Shown piece by piece: positions 12,253-24,129 of a stretch of 64,000 bases of DNA. Made by a program: the position numbers and the translations under genes. Numbering within the stretch: the stretch's first letter is position 1; every line of letters begins with the position of its first letter. The notes beneath the pieces were generated by a model, which saw nothing but the letters and a program-made list of their open reading frames with translations, was not told the origin of the DNA and searched no databases. Origin of the DNA: Siphlonurus alternatus (lineage: Eukaryota > Arthropoda > Insecta > Ephemeroptera > Siphlonuridae); contig OX463778.1 in NCBI GenBank assembly GCA_949825025.1, forward strand, positions 29,283,265 through 29,347,264. Direction: 5' to 3'.

Positions 12253-13965
12253 CTAATTAAAGAAAAATGTATTAGGACATCCAGGGTAGGGGTCAGAGTT
12301 GGAACAGTTTGACTCATAAGGCCAGTTGCAACCACCAGTTGCTGGGTCCCACACGGTGCCTGGTGCGCAATCGAACTCGATGGATCCTCCGTTGTCACAC
12401 TTGCAGAATTTAGAGCAGTCACCTGGGAATGGCAAGTTCACAGCCTGGTTGCACATGTTGGGGGTGCAGAGGGCATTTACGCAGGCAGGGCAGCGAACCA
12501 GGGGACGAGGAGGGTCCGTGGCGCAAGGAGGGGTTGGGGGAGGATCTCCGGGGTTAATTGTCGTAGGAGGACGAGTTGTTGTAGTGGAAGTCGTAGTTGT
12601 TGTTGGAGGACGAGTTGTAGTGGACGTCGTAGTTGTCGTAGGAGGACGAGTTGTTGTAGTGGACGTCGTAGTTGTTGTTGGAGGACGAGTCGTTGTAGTC
12701 GTTGTTGTCGTAGGCCGCAGTGTTGTAGTAGTAGTCGTTGTAGGAGGCAGCGTTGTCGTTGTCGTCGTAGAAGGAGGGCGGGTGGTTGTCGTAGTTGGAG
12801 GGCGGGTGGTTGTCGTAGATGGAGGGCGGGTGGTTGTCGTATTGACTCCAGGAGTCGTAGTGCTCGTAGGAGCTGCAGTGGAGGTGGTCGTGGTTCCATT
12901 GCAGACTGGGTACGGGTCTGAGTTGGAGCATGTTGAATCTGAAGGCCACACGCAAACGTGTGATACAGGGTCATACACAAGTCCACCTGGACACTGGAAC
13001 TCGATGGCTCCTAGGCTGTCACACAGGCAGAATTTGGTGCAATCGCCAGGGTACGGAATTCCAACCGCTTGGTTACAATAGTCGGGAGTACAACAGCTGT
13101 TGACGAACTCTGGGCAGCGCACTAGAGGCCTAGGTGGAGGGGTTGTCTGACAGTTGCAGTCGGGGTCATCAGGGTCAAGAGCTGGGGCGGCAAGGACGGC
13201 CGCGACAAGCATTGCTATGCTGCATACAATAGTGAAACCTGAAGAAAAATAGTGGATTAGTTTGATGGTATAGGTAAAACAAAAAATTTACAATAAAATA
13301 GCTATTCAGCTATGAAAATTTAGTGCTTTTTTTTTCTGAAAAAAACTCTCAGGGGGCATTGAAATATTATTAAGGATTAATGTCAGATGGTGAACCACTC
13401 TGAAAATTTCAGCAAATCTTCCTGACACAATGAAATAATTTTCCATGAAAAAAAAGACCAAATTCGGTGATTTTTATTTAGATATTCAGCATTGAGATTA
13501 GCATTTCGTTATGACTTTTAGTCAAATCAGCATTTTTTCACACGAAAAAATTAATTGCTCAAAATCTAACCGAATTTATTGTTCATTTACATCAGCAAAC
13601 CAACAGTTTTTTTGTCCTTCATTTTATGGAATAATTTTGTTTTCAGTTTATCATCGGAAAATATTGAGCAATGGCCATGGCACGGTGGTGTCATTAATCC
13701 TTAATGGAAATATAAAATATTGAAACCATTATAAAATAGCTGGACAAAATTTAACAAACAAATTTCAGAGAGAAAACGTTTTTAGTACAAGCATCAGTGC
13801 AAAAAAATTACTATAATCATTATATTAGATCACAATTAATGCTGCAGCTGAATTACAGGAAATTATTTTAAAATAATATTTACAGTAAAATAAAATAGCA
13901 GAGTTAAATGAAAATATTTTTATCCTCAATTAAACATAAGACAAATATGACTACTTACCCTTCAT
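12253..13965 (-). CDS. Secreted two-domain CBM14 mucin-like protein, gene B
   Basis: Exons 13965-13959 (ATGAAGG) and 13238-12253 are joined across a 720-bp phase-1 intron (GTAAGT ... TTCAG). The product is 330 aa. MKGFTIVCSIAMLVAAVLAA is a signal peptide. Two CBM14 domains follow (about residues 43-115 and 240-322), each with GDC-x3-C-x-C, an aromatic-rich core and a WP-x5-C motif. They are joined by a linker of about 120 residues that is almost entirely Thr, Pro and Ser, a likely heavily O-glycosylated mucin segment. The linker contains 13-residue repeats of the form RPPTTTTTSTTTT. The first domain has the CPEFVNSCC arrangement and the last has CPACVNALC. The layout resembles peritrophins that crosslink chitin fibrils in the peritrophic matrix. 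A long antisense open frame over this exon is a compositional shadow. Confidence 0.92.
12564..12715 (-). repeat. 39-bp coding minisatellite in the Thr linker of gene B
   Basis: About four tandem units encode RPP followed by nine to ten Thr/Ser residues. Units differ by 3-bp steps, so the frame is kept. Length polymorphism between individuals is likely. Confidence 0.75.
13355..13735. repeat. Foldback repeat in intron 1 of gene B
   Basis: The left arm (TTGAAATATTATTAAGGATT) and the right arm (AATCCTTAATGGAAATATAA onward) are diverged inverted copies flanking about 330 bp of AT-rich DNA. It is an old palindromic element lying inside the intron. Confidence 0.45.
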
Positions 13966-14020
13966 GTTGAGTTCTGGTAGTCAACAGGGCTGATTAAAGT
14001 CGGTCTGGTAACTCTATTGG

Positions 14021-14144
14021 TTGCCCACCGTCTGTTGCAGTCCTCAGCATCCCCCGAGTATTTATTGTCCTCAGGATCGAAGCTTATCTATCTAATGACG
14101 CTGGCTAGACTCCAATCAATCAGGATGCCAAATTTAATGACGTC
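14021..14144 (-). promoter_or_regulatory. Promoter of CBM14 gene B
   Basis: Minus strand, in order: the CRE-like half site GACGTCA (14144-14138), CGTCA (14100-14096), GATAAG (14088-14083), ATAAATA (14065-14059) and AGACGGTGGGCAACC starting at 14033. GATAAG starts exactly 23 bp before ATAAATA, the same spacing as in gene C. AGACGG lies 33 bp after the first A of AATAAATA. Confidence 0.7.
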
Positions 14145-14394
14145 TATTTCATCTAGTTAGACACCTAGTAGCTACGTTTTAACACGTCATAACACGAAAA
14201 TCTTATCAATTCTTACAGGTGTTAAACATTTTGTCAAATTGACACTTTTTTTTATAAATGAATTTGTGAGTTGTATAGATAGAGGATATAACAATTTATT
14301 TCAATACAGATTTAAAAGTCTGATAATAAAGTTTCTAGTAGTTATTTATTTTAAAAGTTTTTAACAATAAATTTTCACTTATTTATTTATTTTT

Positions 14395-14546
14395 TTTATT
14401 TTTTTTTATTTCACCAATTATATGTACATATTAACATATTACAAAACAAAGATATTAAAAGGGAAAGAGAATGGTGAAATGGGTTATTTTACAAGGCACT
14501 ATACGAAGCACCAGAACACAAGAAGTGGTAAAATAACCTTTTACTA
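14395..14546 (-). repeat. Retroposon 3' end with A-rich tail, copy 1
   Basis: On the minus strand the sequence passes through GGTGCTTCGTATAGTGCCTT and ends in GGTGAAATAAAAAAAAATAA. The same body and tail occur on the plus strand at 55260-55440. A shared body with an A-rich tail points to a LINE or SINE 3' end. The family is not identified. Confidence 0.55.
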
Positions 14547-15461
14547 AATAATAATACATAAAATTAAAAAAAAAAAAAAAAAAAAAAACACAAAACATGT
14601 CATAAAACAAATTGTCAGAATAACAGTCTCATATTATTCACTCACTGCACAAATCCATCAAATAAGATTTACACAACGGGTTGAAAATATTTGGGGATAT
14701 GAGGGTTTATTTGTTATATAAACTAATATTGTGATATTTATATTAATTTTTGCTAGTTTTTTACACTTAGTCCACGTTGACACGCGTTTATAACTTGTTG
14801 GAATGTATATAGTTAATATAATAACTAGGGTTTGATTAAAAAAAAATAATAAATAAATAATAAATGTTAACTTATAATACTAAATCAATTAATAATTAAT
14901 CATCTTACATTATAATTATATTTTTCATAATTGTACGTACGTATAGCATTTAGCATTAGCTCAAATTAATTTTGCTATGACAAGCATATTCAGAGTTCTA
15001 ATCTGGATTTGTTTGAACCTGTATGCATTGAAAATGTTTTCAATGTGGGGAGGGTGGGTGGGGGAATTACGTTAAATGCATTTTTTTAGCAATATATACA
15101 TACCGGCCAAGGTTAAACAATTAACCCTGTCGGCCGCTACAGAAATTCATCAAAAATCTTCAAGATATTAGATCAGTAATAAAGAAAAATATTAATGCAT
15201 TGAGAAATAAATTAATAAGAGAATAATTTCACTCAAAATCATACAGATATTAAAGTATTTTTGACCCTAATGTTCTAATGCAACAAGTATAACATTTTGA
15301 TTACAATATATATTACTTATTAAATTTATCAATATTTTACTGCTACTTTATTCAATATTTTATATTTATTATGAAAACATAACCAACAAAAACAATTATT
15401 TCATGCTAACCAGCAAGCAAAGACAATATAAAATCAAGCAACATTTGATAAAGCAATAAGG
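14547..15461. other. AT-rich DNA with poly(A) runs
   Basis: Homopolymer A (about 14568-14588) and a short G-rich patch (about 15046-15064). No gene. Confidence 0.5.
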
Positions 15462-16853
15462 TGAAAACAGCCGCTACGCTTAGCACCGCCGATTTGGTGC
15501 TAAGAAACAAAGTTGAAACACTCGCTCAAATGTTTTCGATAGTGTTTTTTTCGAACAGCTGATTGCCTTAGCACACGCACAGTATAGAGAAGATAGTAGA
15601 GAAAGTCGTATGTTAGAATCGAAGTCGAAAACTGCTCGCGTCAACGGCATGTTTGTCCGCCGCAATGTTAAAATCATAGGAAAGGGGCACGACCAAATGG
15701 GGCATCCTGCAATGTTATGGTATAGGAGAATCAACTATAATCTGCTCTAACTCGGAAATTATTAAAGCTAGCACAGTGGAACTTTCACTAAAATATTAGA
15801 AAAAAAATCTAGTATTTTTTACAAAAAAAAAGTAAGCTCTTAACCCAATATTCAAAAAGTGTCAAAAATTGACTTCAGCTCCCCCGTAGCGCAGGTATGG
15901 GAGTTTGGCTACTATCTTTCCTGTACTGTGAGCACACGATTTCAATCAAGGATTTTGTATGTATGGATAGGCGATGGTACTGCCGTCGGTGAGGCACAGT
16001 CGTGAGGAGGAAGTGGGTGGCGGTTACAACAGTAACCAATGGGATGTCCGCCATCTTAGGTTGGGGAACTTTCATACAATTTACAATGCAGATGGTTGCG
16101 CTCGGTCGCCATCTTACGTTGGAGATTTGCCTCAGTAGCTCCAATGCTATTGGTATAGAGATAACCTATCCATACATACAAAATCCTTGATTTCAATGCA
16201 ATGGGTTACTGACCAAAAAAAAAGTTTCAAGTTTTTGTCAACATTTTAAAAGGCACAAGAATTTCATGAAGAACAAGCCCTATTACAGCATTCTACGACA
16301 ATTTCCTGATTTTATATGAATTTTTAAAACCTCTCAAAAATGAAGTCATAGCATTGAATCTTAAATGGGAAAATAGATCAGTTAACATTGCCAAATCTCA
16401 GTTACTTAATATTGAAATGTAACCAAAACTCCCTTTGCAAAGTTTCAGGTACTAGAATCACGATAAGGGAGGTTTGAAATTCGTACTTCAATAACTTTTC
16501 ATTTTAGCAATGTTAACTGATGCATTTCCCCATTTAAGATTCAATGGTATGACGTCACCAAAAAAAGTTTTGAAAATTCATATAAAATCAGCAAGTTGTC
16601 GTAGAATGCTCTAATAGGGCTCGTTCTTCATAGAATTCACAGTACTTTTTACTAGTATTGCTAACTCAAATACCGGTCAGTACCCCATTGTTGAAAATTT
16701 TTGAATTTCGCGGTTAAAATAATTGACGAGCGCAATTATTTGTGGGCTTAGCACCTTAGCACCAAGCTTAGCACCGAGCTTAGCACCGAGTTTGGCCTCT
16801 CCAAACTTCCGACCAACCAGAACGCGTAGAGTGGGCGGCTGTTTTCACCTTTA
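15462..16853. mobile_element. Composite palindromic DNA transposon (nonautonomous)
   Basis: The ends are inverted: AAGGTGAAAACAGCCGC at the left and CGGCTGTTTTCACCTT at the right. GCTTAGCACC motifs are repeated just inside both ends. A second internal inverted repeat spans about 16198-16700, with TACTGACC-type arms meeting near 16440. A different MITE is inserted at 15947-16189. Short open frames inside (15480-15734 and 15875-16144, both minus) have no transposase features, so the element is nonautonomous. Confidence 0.7.
15947..16189. mobile_element. Nested hAT-like MITE with 8-bp target duplication
   Basis: Inverted ends CAAGGATTTTGTATGTATGG and its reverse complement. The direct repeat ATTTCAAT lies immediately outside both ends (15939-15946 and 16190-16197), a perfect 8-bp target duplication. 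The interior carries two CCATCTT cores (YY1/Pho-like AAGATGGCG). Confidence 0.85.
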
Positions 16854-18259
16854 TGCATGCATAAGGTCCATCTGAAACAAAAAAGGTTTAGAATATGTTT
16901 TTTTAAACAATGCATAACACATACGTGACTCTAAAACAACCAAAATGAATATTTATTTTTATTTACTTATTATTATTATTTTTTTAATAATTACTTTGAA
17001 TTCAAAATTTGAGATTTTTTTTTGTATTATTATTTATTTTTTATTGTTCCAAATTATTAACTCTAAATAATTTTACGTAATAATCGAGGTATTGAAAACT
17101 TCCAGGTCCTGTCATTAAATCTGCAATGTTGACGTAGTCATTATTAACGTGTAATTATTACGCTATAGCCTACGTAGAACTTTTTATCGTATTTATAACT
17201 TTTGTGTTTGATTTTGCATACCTTGAATATTCACACAATCAGCACAGTGTCACTCTTTTTCCCTAATCTTATAAATGATAAGTTAATCTTTTTGTCATCC
17301 GTTGCTGATGTGACCAAAAATTTAACATTAATTATGAAAGTTAGTAAAAAAAAAAAAATAGAGCTAAATATTATAGCATTATAGCTGCAATATCCAGCAT
17401 ATGATATTTAAATTATATGATTATAATAATCATAATTATATCTATAGAATAAATTGAACATATTTTGCTATTAAATAAATACGATGCTTTTAAGAACAAA
17501 CGTATTTTTGTGGGTATTGTTTTTATTTGTTTCTAGTATTAAAGTTTTCATTTCTTTCTTCGATCATGAAAGCATTAGAGCTATTTTTCATTGCAACCAG
17601 GTATATTGCATATTTTTTTCAAGATTCTGTTAATCACTATATTTCTTTAATTTACTTCAATTTTTTCTGAAATTATTATAATTTATTTTTTTCCTATTGT
17701 CAGAAGGATTTAATTGTCTTTCATGTTGATTTATTAGCTGTCACCTTTTCTTCACGGCCTCGTCAAACTGTAAGATTTCCATCAAACCATCAGTATTATC
17801 ATTAAGCAGGCATCGTTTGAGATATTACAGCAATAATCCACATTTTAAAATCATATTATTATAGCTATTAATTAAATAATACGTGAAACTTGTATAGCTC
17901 GAGGAAATGTTTAGACCTTGTGTATCGTATATTCACCCATCATTTACATGATTCAGTCATATTAAATATAAAATATAAATTATTCACTGTCAAAAGGAAT
18001 CGAATGGAATATTTTTGAAAATTTCAAGAATAAAATTTTATGCAATGGTTTCACCAAAAATTTCATTGAGCAGTTTTCTCACAACAGCTCAATTTAAACC
18101 TTAATTCTAGCTCAAATTTCGCAAAACTGGATGGTCACTTAAAAAAATAAAATATGCTAGCTACCTCTATAATAACGATGGCCCCCTGCAAGTCTCATTA
18201 ATATCAACGGGGCCAGTTCCGACATCTCATGTAAAATTTATTTCCTTTGCTAAATCTAC
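16854..18259. other. AT-rich DNA, nothing supported
   Basis: No coding or repeat structure was recognised. Confidence 0.5.
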
Positions 18260-18413
18260 AGCCGGTATTACACGATACAATTTTTCTAACTATTGAATAC
18301 AATTTTTCCTTACAAGAAAATTTGAACTCCATTTGTTTGTATGGAGATGAAATTTTCTTGTAAGGAAAAATTGTATTCAATAGTTAGAAAAATTGTATCG
18401 TGTAATACCGGCT
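18260..18413. repeat. Foldback MITE, family D, copy 1
   Basis: Ends AGCCGGTATTACACGATACA and its reverse complement. The arms are near-perfect over about 65 bp. TAC flanks both sides. It is the best-preserved of three copies (others at 39491-39699 and 61561-61697). Confidence 0.85.
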
Positions 18414-19751
18414 TACGATTCAAACTATTATAATTATTATAGACAGCAGTATATACAAATTATTTTAATATACACTCACTATAACGTTTACTTTCACTGT
18501 TTACTGTGTTTACGTTTACTAAAAGGCAGCAGTTGCTATTTTTTGTCATTTAGCAGACCTCTACGTAAACCCTGCCCTGTGCATGCATGTACTGTACCAC
18601 AATGTCCAAGTGCATAAAACACTGTCCAGAATTATTTCGGAATAGGAAACAAAAAGCTCTCAACCAATCAGAAAATGCAATTTGAATTTTCAAAGTAAAC
18701 GGAAATTTAGAATTTTATATATGCTTGGCCGAAAACTTTTCCGTTTCCAATTCCGGCTTAAGGAAATCGTATGCAGAAAAGCACAGTTCAAGATTTACGA
18801 AGCGTTATATAAATTAATGTCCCCTATAAAATTCCAAGATTAAACGTTTGAGCGATCGTTGCCTCCTCGTCGCAGCTAGTCATGGTCAGGTGATCTGTCT
18901 GTGACGAGCCAGATTGCGGCCAAATCCCGCTGATAACGAGCTTGTTGCGGAGAACACTTAACCGCGGAGAACTTTTACCATGCACAATATTAAGTAAATT
19001 ACACTATATAAAAGTGTACTGAGAAAAATAATTAACATAAACTACAAGATTTTAATTTAACATTTAATATCAATGGGTGCCCATGGCTAAAAAAGGGAAT
19101 CTCCTTCACAAAAAGTGCTCGGACATCATAAATTAATTATTTGGATAATTTATTATTAGTGCAATTATAATATAAATGCAGATGTAATAAAAAAATAAAA
19201 TCAATTTATATATTAAAATTATTAAATTATACACAGGACTACTAAAATATTGTAATATTACAGTAAAAAATGTTCAGCAAGAAACAAAAATCTCTTTGCA
19301 TATAGAATGAAAATATTATGTGGCATAATATGAAATTAACAGCAATGTAACTCTATGTAATTTTAAGTACTGCAATTACTATAAAAAAACTTGTGAAAGA
19401 AAATCTCGCCATAATTACATGTAATTTAACATTATAAACTAATGCAAAATTCAACTCATCTCACAATAAGCAGGCTATTCTATATTTGTCTCTAAATTTG
19501 CGTGTGCATAATATAATTATTTAAAAAATATCACCCAATTTAATATTTTGATGTTAACTAAAATAGAAATTAAATTAACTTGGATTATCATTATGATATG
19601 AACATGGTGTCATGCATTAATAAAATATAATAAGGTATAAGGTATTATTAATAATGCATTAATAATATGCATTACCCTTTGAATTTATCAAGCTTTCTTC
19701 AGAGTGAAAAAATATATGAATCAAGAAAAAAATATTAGACGAAGAATAAGT
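18414..19751. other. Intergenic DNA with a GC-rich patch
   Basis: A GC-rich patch of about 140 bp (18845-18985) contains CGGAGAACACTTAACCGCGG, in which GCGGAGAAC is repeated directly. No exon can be supported. The rest is AT-rich. Confidence 0.45.
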
Positions 19752-19929
19752 GGGGGGCATTCACAAAGCACTTTAACTCCAACTTTAGCCCCAAGTTTTA
19801 TCCCTGGCACTAAACATGGTGCTAAACCAGGGGCTAACCATGTCTAGCTCCTAGTTTAGCACCATGTTTAGTACCAGGGATAAAACTTGGGGCTAAAGTT
19901 GGGGTTAAAGTGCTTTGTGAATGTCCCCC
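19752..19929. repeat. Foldback MITE, family A, copy 2
   Basis: Ends GGGGGCATTCACAAAGCACT and AGTGCTTTGTGAATGTCCCC, with the same palindromic layout as 759-936. No clear target duplication is visible. Confidence 0.85.
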
Positions 19930-20176
19930 AATGTGTTTATATTATAATTATGTACATATCATCTGAATAAATTTTATTATGCGTTTGAGTATTTGGAATA
20001 AAAAACATTAAAATTACATGTTATTTTATATACATATAATATATTTATATTATATCACATATTATATACAGATATATTACATAAAGATACGAGAGATTGG
20101 TTCACTAAAAATAAATACAAAAATATAAATAGAGAACAATTTAATTAACAATTATACAGTTGATTGAATATTCTAT

Positions 20177-22424
20177 TTATAAACAACCTGGGTAAGGGTC
20201 GGAGTTGGAGCAGGTTGATTGCTCAGGCCAGCTGCAGACTCCAGTTACTGGGTCAAACACGGTGCCTGGTGTGCAGTCGAACTCCACGGCTCCTCCTTCG
20301 TCGCATTTGCAGAACTTGGAGCAGTCCCCGGGGAAGGGAACGCCCACTGCTTGGTTGCACATGTTGGGGGTGCAACGGGCATTCACGCAGGCAGGGCAGC
20401 GAACCAGGGGACGAGGAGGGTCCGTGGCACAAGGAGGGGTTGGGGGAGGCTTAGTGGTGGTGGTAGTCGTAGGGGGTGTGGTTGTAGTTGTAGTAGTAGT
20501 AGTAGTGGTGGTGGTTGTAGTTGTAGTCGTAGGAGCAGGCGTTGTCGTTGTGGTAGTCGTAGTAGGTGCCGGAGCATTGCAGCTCGGGTAAGGATCAGAG
20601 TTGGAGCAGGTCGAGTACTCGGGCCATCCACAAACGCCTCTCACAGGGTCGAAAACGGTTCCTGAGGGGCAATCGAACTCCACGGCTCCTGCGCTGTCAC
20701 ACTTACAGAACTTGGTGCAGTCTCCGGGGAAGGGCACTCCCACAGCCTGGTTACACATGTTGGGAGTACAGCAATCATTGACAAAGTCGGGGCAACGAAC
20801 CAGAGGGCGAGGAGGGTCGGTAACGTAAGGAGGGGGAGCGACACAGGCCGGGTATGGGTCGGAGTTGGAACAGGTTGAATACTCGGGCCATATGCAGACT
20901 CCAAGGGCAGGGTAAAACACGGTTCCTGAGGGGCAGTCAAACTCGATAGCTCCTTCGCTGTCACACTTGCAGAACTTGGTGCAGTCTCCGGGGAAGGGAA
21001 CTCCTAGAGCTTGTGTGTCGGAGGTACAGCAATCATTAACCAAATCAGGGCAACGGACCAGAGGACGAGGAGGATCTGTGGCGCAAGGAGGGGTCACGAC
21101 AGGTGCCTTGGTGGTGGTGGTAAGAGGCTTGGTTGTTGTAGTAGGAGGGGGCGTGGTGGTTGTTGTCGTGGTGGTAGGAGCATCGCAGCCGGGGTAGGGA
21201 TCATTGTTGGAGCACGTTGAATGCTCGGGCCATACGCACACACCGCTCACGGGATCGAAAACAGTTCCCGCTGCGCATTCAAACTCGATAGCTCCACCGT
21301 TGTCACACTTACAAAACTTGGTGCAGTCCCCGGGGAAAGGAACACCTACGGCCTGGTTACACATGTTGGGGGTGCAGCGATCATTCACGCAGGCAGGGCA
21401 GCGAACCAGGGGTCCAGGTGGAGGGGTGGGGACACACCCCGAGCATGTCCCCTTGTCGAGGTCAGAAGGGGCGGAGGTTATCTCCGCCACAAGCAGCAAA
21501 ACGCCGCATAAAATCATACAACCTGGGAACAAAACAATTTCTTATCAGGAATGTTAGTTGCTATTTTATTTTTGCACCTAAATGCTCTTCAAAGTTTCAA
21601 AAAATATGTATTTCGCAAAAAATCAAACAAAACAAAGAGATTAAGTTTAGTATAAGATATAATAAAATGCATCAATTATCTTGTTATCTTGTTTTAGTGT
21701 TAGCATCTATATTTATTTAATTTAAAGCCTTAAGCTGCTGATGAAAATTTATAAGAAACAATTATTATTATGTATAGTGAGAATATAATATTATATTATT
21801 AATATTATCAAATAAAAAAAAAAAAAAAAAAGGATTACTAATAAAATAAAATTACCATCAAATTTAGATTCAATATTAAATTTCTTTGTTTTACAACTTC
21901 CAGTATGATAATAATAGATGTTATTAAATCAAATAAATATAATAACTAATATTTAGTTATAAAAATATTTCAAATTAATTGGGAAAACATTATTGTTGTA
22001 TGCATAATTAATGTACTACTTTGCATTTTATTGCTGTTTTTTCCTTTACTTTATTTTTAATAAGAAGATTTTTGTTAAGTAGTACTAGCCAATGATTATT
22101 TAAAGATTTCAAACATTCAGCTCATTCAGCTGTTTAAGCTGTTACATTAATAGGATTAATACTGTATAATATAATTGTATAATAAGCACAGTAGATAGAG
22201 TTGTCTTTATTATAGCCTTATAAAACATCAGAAACTTAACCAATATATTATAAAAAATATTGGGATACAATTTTAGATATAATAATATAATAGATATTAG
22301 GAGATATATAATATAACATTATTTTTATTTAATTTATTTATTAATATATAGTCTTTCTTCAATACCTAATTACTTCGATTTAATTAATTTTGCTGGTGTG
22401 TTTTTTAAAATACTCACACTTCAT
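20177..22424 (-). CDS. Secreted four-domain CBM14 mucin-like protein, gene C
   Basis: Exons 22424-22418 (ATGAAGT) and 21522-20177 are joined across an 895-bp phase-1 intron (GTGAGT ... CCCAG). The product is 450 aa. The signal peptide is MKCCMILCGVLLLVAEITSA. Four CBM14 domains lie at about residues 45-117, 160-228, 245-316 and 380-450. Thr/Pro linkers separate domains 1-2 and 3-4. Domains 2 and 3 are joined by a short APPP segment. Domains 1 and 4 carry CPACVNxRC; domains 2 and 3 carry the CPxxVNDCC variant. Domain 2 reads CCTSDTQALG where its sisters read CCTPNMCNQAVG, so it has lost two residues including a Cys. Domain 3 lacks the Cys of the usual CATDPP lead-in. Multiple domains suggest a chitin-crosslinking peritrophin. 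Confidence 0.92.
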
Positions 22425-22470
22425 CTCTGTTGTGGTGCAGCTTGTTCAGTTGTTGTTTATACAGTTCTAG

Positions 22471-22617
22471 CTGGTCACTTTATGTTTTAACTTGCGATCG
22501 GTCCCTGCTATTTATCCACTGCAGTCCATCGTCTTATCTCAGTTAATGACGTGCATTACACTCTAATGTACTAACGATGATTAGCAGGTACTGGAGTTCA
22601 CTAACGATTATGACGTC
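22471..22617 (-). promoter_or_regulatory. Promoter of CBM14 gene C
   Basis: Minus strand: GACGTCA (22617-22611), CGTCA (22551-22547), GATAAG (22538-22533) and ATAAATA (22515-22509). GATAAG starts 23 bp before the TATA start, as in gene B. The AGACGG element of the other three genes is missing. At the equivalent place the sequence reads AAAGTGACC. Confidence 0.7.
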
Positions 22618-22763
22618 TAATTAAACTAAAATTACTGCACATATTTATAATTGTCATGTTTTGACGTAAATTGAAGTATTGTAATCTTTTCGTCTCTTAA
22701 TTATAGAATAGATTATTCTTTTTTTTTTTAAATAGCTTCATAAGCTTCTAATTAAATATTATA

Positions 22764-23272
22764 CAGAGTGAAACAAAAATCGCGTGCCAACTTTTTTTTC
22801 GTAAATTTGGTACTGCAAAAATTTTCGTACAAACTTTAAACTTTACACTTGTAGCTGAGGGTTGTCAAAATTAGTTCAGGGTGTTAAAATTTTTATTGGA
22901 CACCAATAACATCCCTTTTAGGGGTGTTTTTTTAAAAAAAAAATTATTTTCGCCTATGGAAATTCAATGTTAAATACAACTTTTTTTTGAAATCATTGGA
23001 ATTTAGCGGAGAAAATTTCTAGCATAGGGTAATCGAACCTCTTGAACTCAGAAATAATTTTAGATTTTTTCCCCGATGCACCCCTGAGGGTGGAGAACTA
23101 CCCCTAAAATCAATTTTTCTTAAAAATTGTGCTAAACTTATGAAATGAATTTTCAAGGGATAATTGACTCTCCTGAACTTGGAAATAATTTTAAATTTTT
23201 TCCCCGACGCAACCCTGAGGGTGGAGAACTATCCCTAAAATTCATTTTCCATAAAAATTGTGCTAAAATTGT
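22764..23272 (+). repeat. Dispersed repeat with internal tandem duplication
   Basis: Starts ACAGAGTGAAACAAAAATCG. It contains two successive units of about 115-120 bp (about 23036-23155 and 23156-23272), each with CTGAGGGTGGAGAACTA and AAAAATTGTGCTAAA. The start is reminiscent of arthropod transposon ends, but I could not find the other end. Family unknown. Confidence 0.5.
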
Positions 23273-23461
23273 AGAAGTGGCCAAGTGGCTAATTAATGAA
23301 TTTAATGACGTTTGGGATCTATGTATAAAAATTTCCGATAAAACAGAATGATATCATTTTTTTTTTCAAGTAGTATAATGATTATGCACATTTTAATTAA
23401 ATTTGTAAAGATATTATTCATTCACTACTTTTACACTTTGCACCTGATTTATTAATTCTTT

Positions 23462-23475
23462 AGGTTAATATATTA

Positions 23476-23540
<65 letters not shown>
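23462..23540. repeat. (TA)n microsatellite
   Basis: About 70 bp of nearly uninterrupted TA. Confidence 0.95.
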
Positions 23541-23547
<7 letters not shown>

Positions 23548-24129
23548 ATAATTGTTTTGTAATTTTTTTTTTCGAATAATAATACTCTAATTAATAATAA
23601 TTTTCACTGGTTTCCATGCATTAATTAAAACATGATTAACATGATATATATAAAAAGCATCAAACATGAGCGCACTTAATTCCTGCAAGCCTATTTAACA
23701 ATCTTGCATGATTATCCATATTATTGCATCATACTATGACATTATAGAGTATATTAAGCGTCACCTGTTATGTAATTGAACATTATTATCACAGTGGTAG
23801 CGTAAATAAGTAGCCTCACATTTGAAAGAAAACCGACTTCCTCTCCATCCAAGATAAAATTTATTTCAGAATCTATATGGCAAACTTTAGTGATAAAACT
23901 GATAAAAATTCATGTCTAAATAATCTAAATATTATATTTTGTTCCCTTAACTCTCATTTAATTTTTAATGGAAATTATAAAGCAAACAGTAATAACAGTA
24001 TATAATATATAATATTATATATTATCTGCATTGTGTATGGGCAAGGCTAGGAGTTAATTGATACCCCAAACACCAAATTGATACCTCAAATTTATTAATA
24101 TTTCTTGGCTAGAACACTAATTTCTATGA

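Noticed and set aside
12326..13081. 251-aa plus-strand open frame rich in Val/Gly
   Set aside because: Antisense of the Thr linker and CBM14 domains of gene B. Its composition is a mirror of the real exon.
15480..16144. Two minus-strand frames in the composite transposon
   Set aside because: No transposase motifs, and one spans the nested MITE boundary.
20164..21557. Several plus- and minus-strand frames over gene C
   Set aside because: Alternate-frame shadows of the four-domain CBM14 exon with no start, splice or family support.
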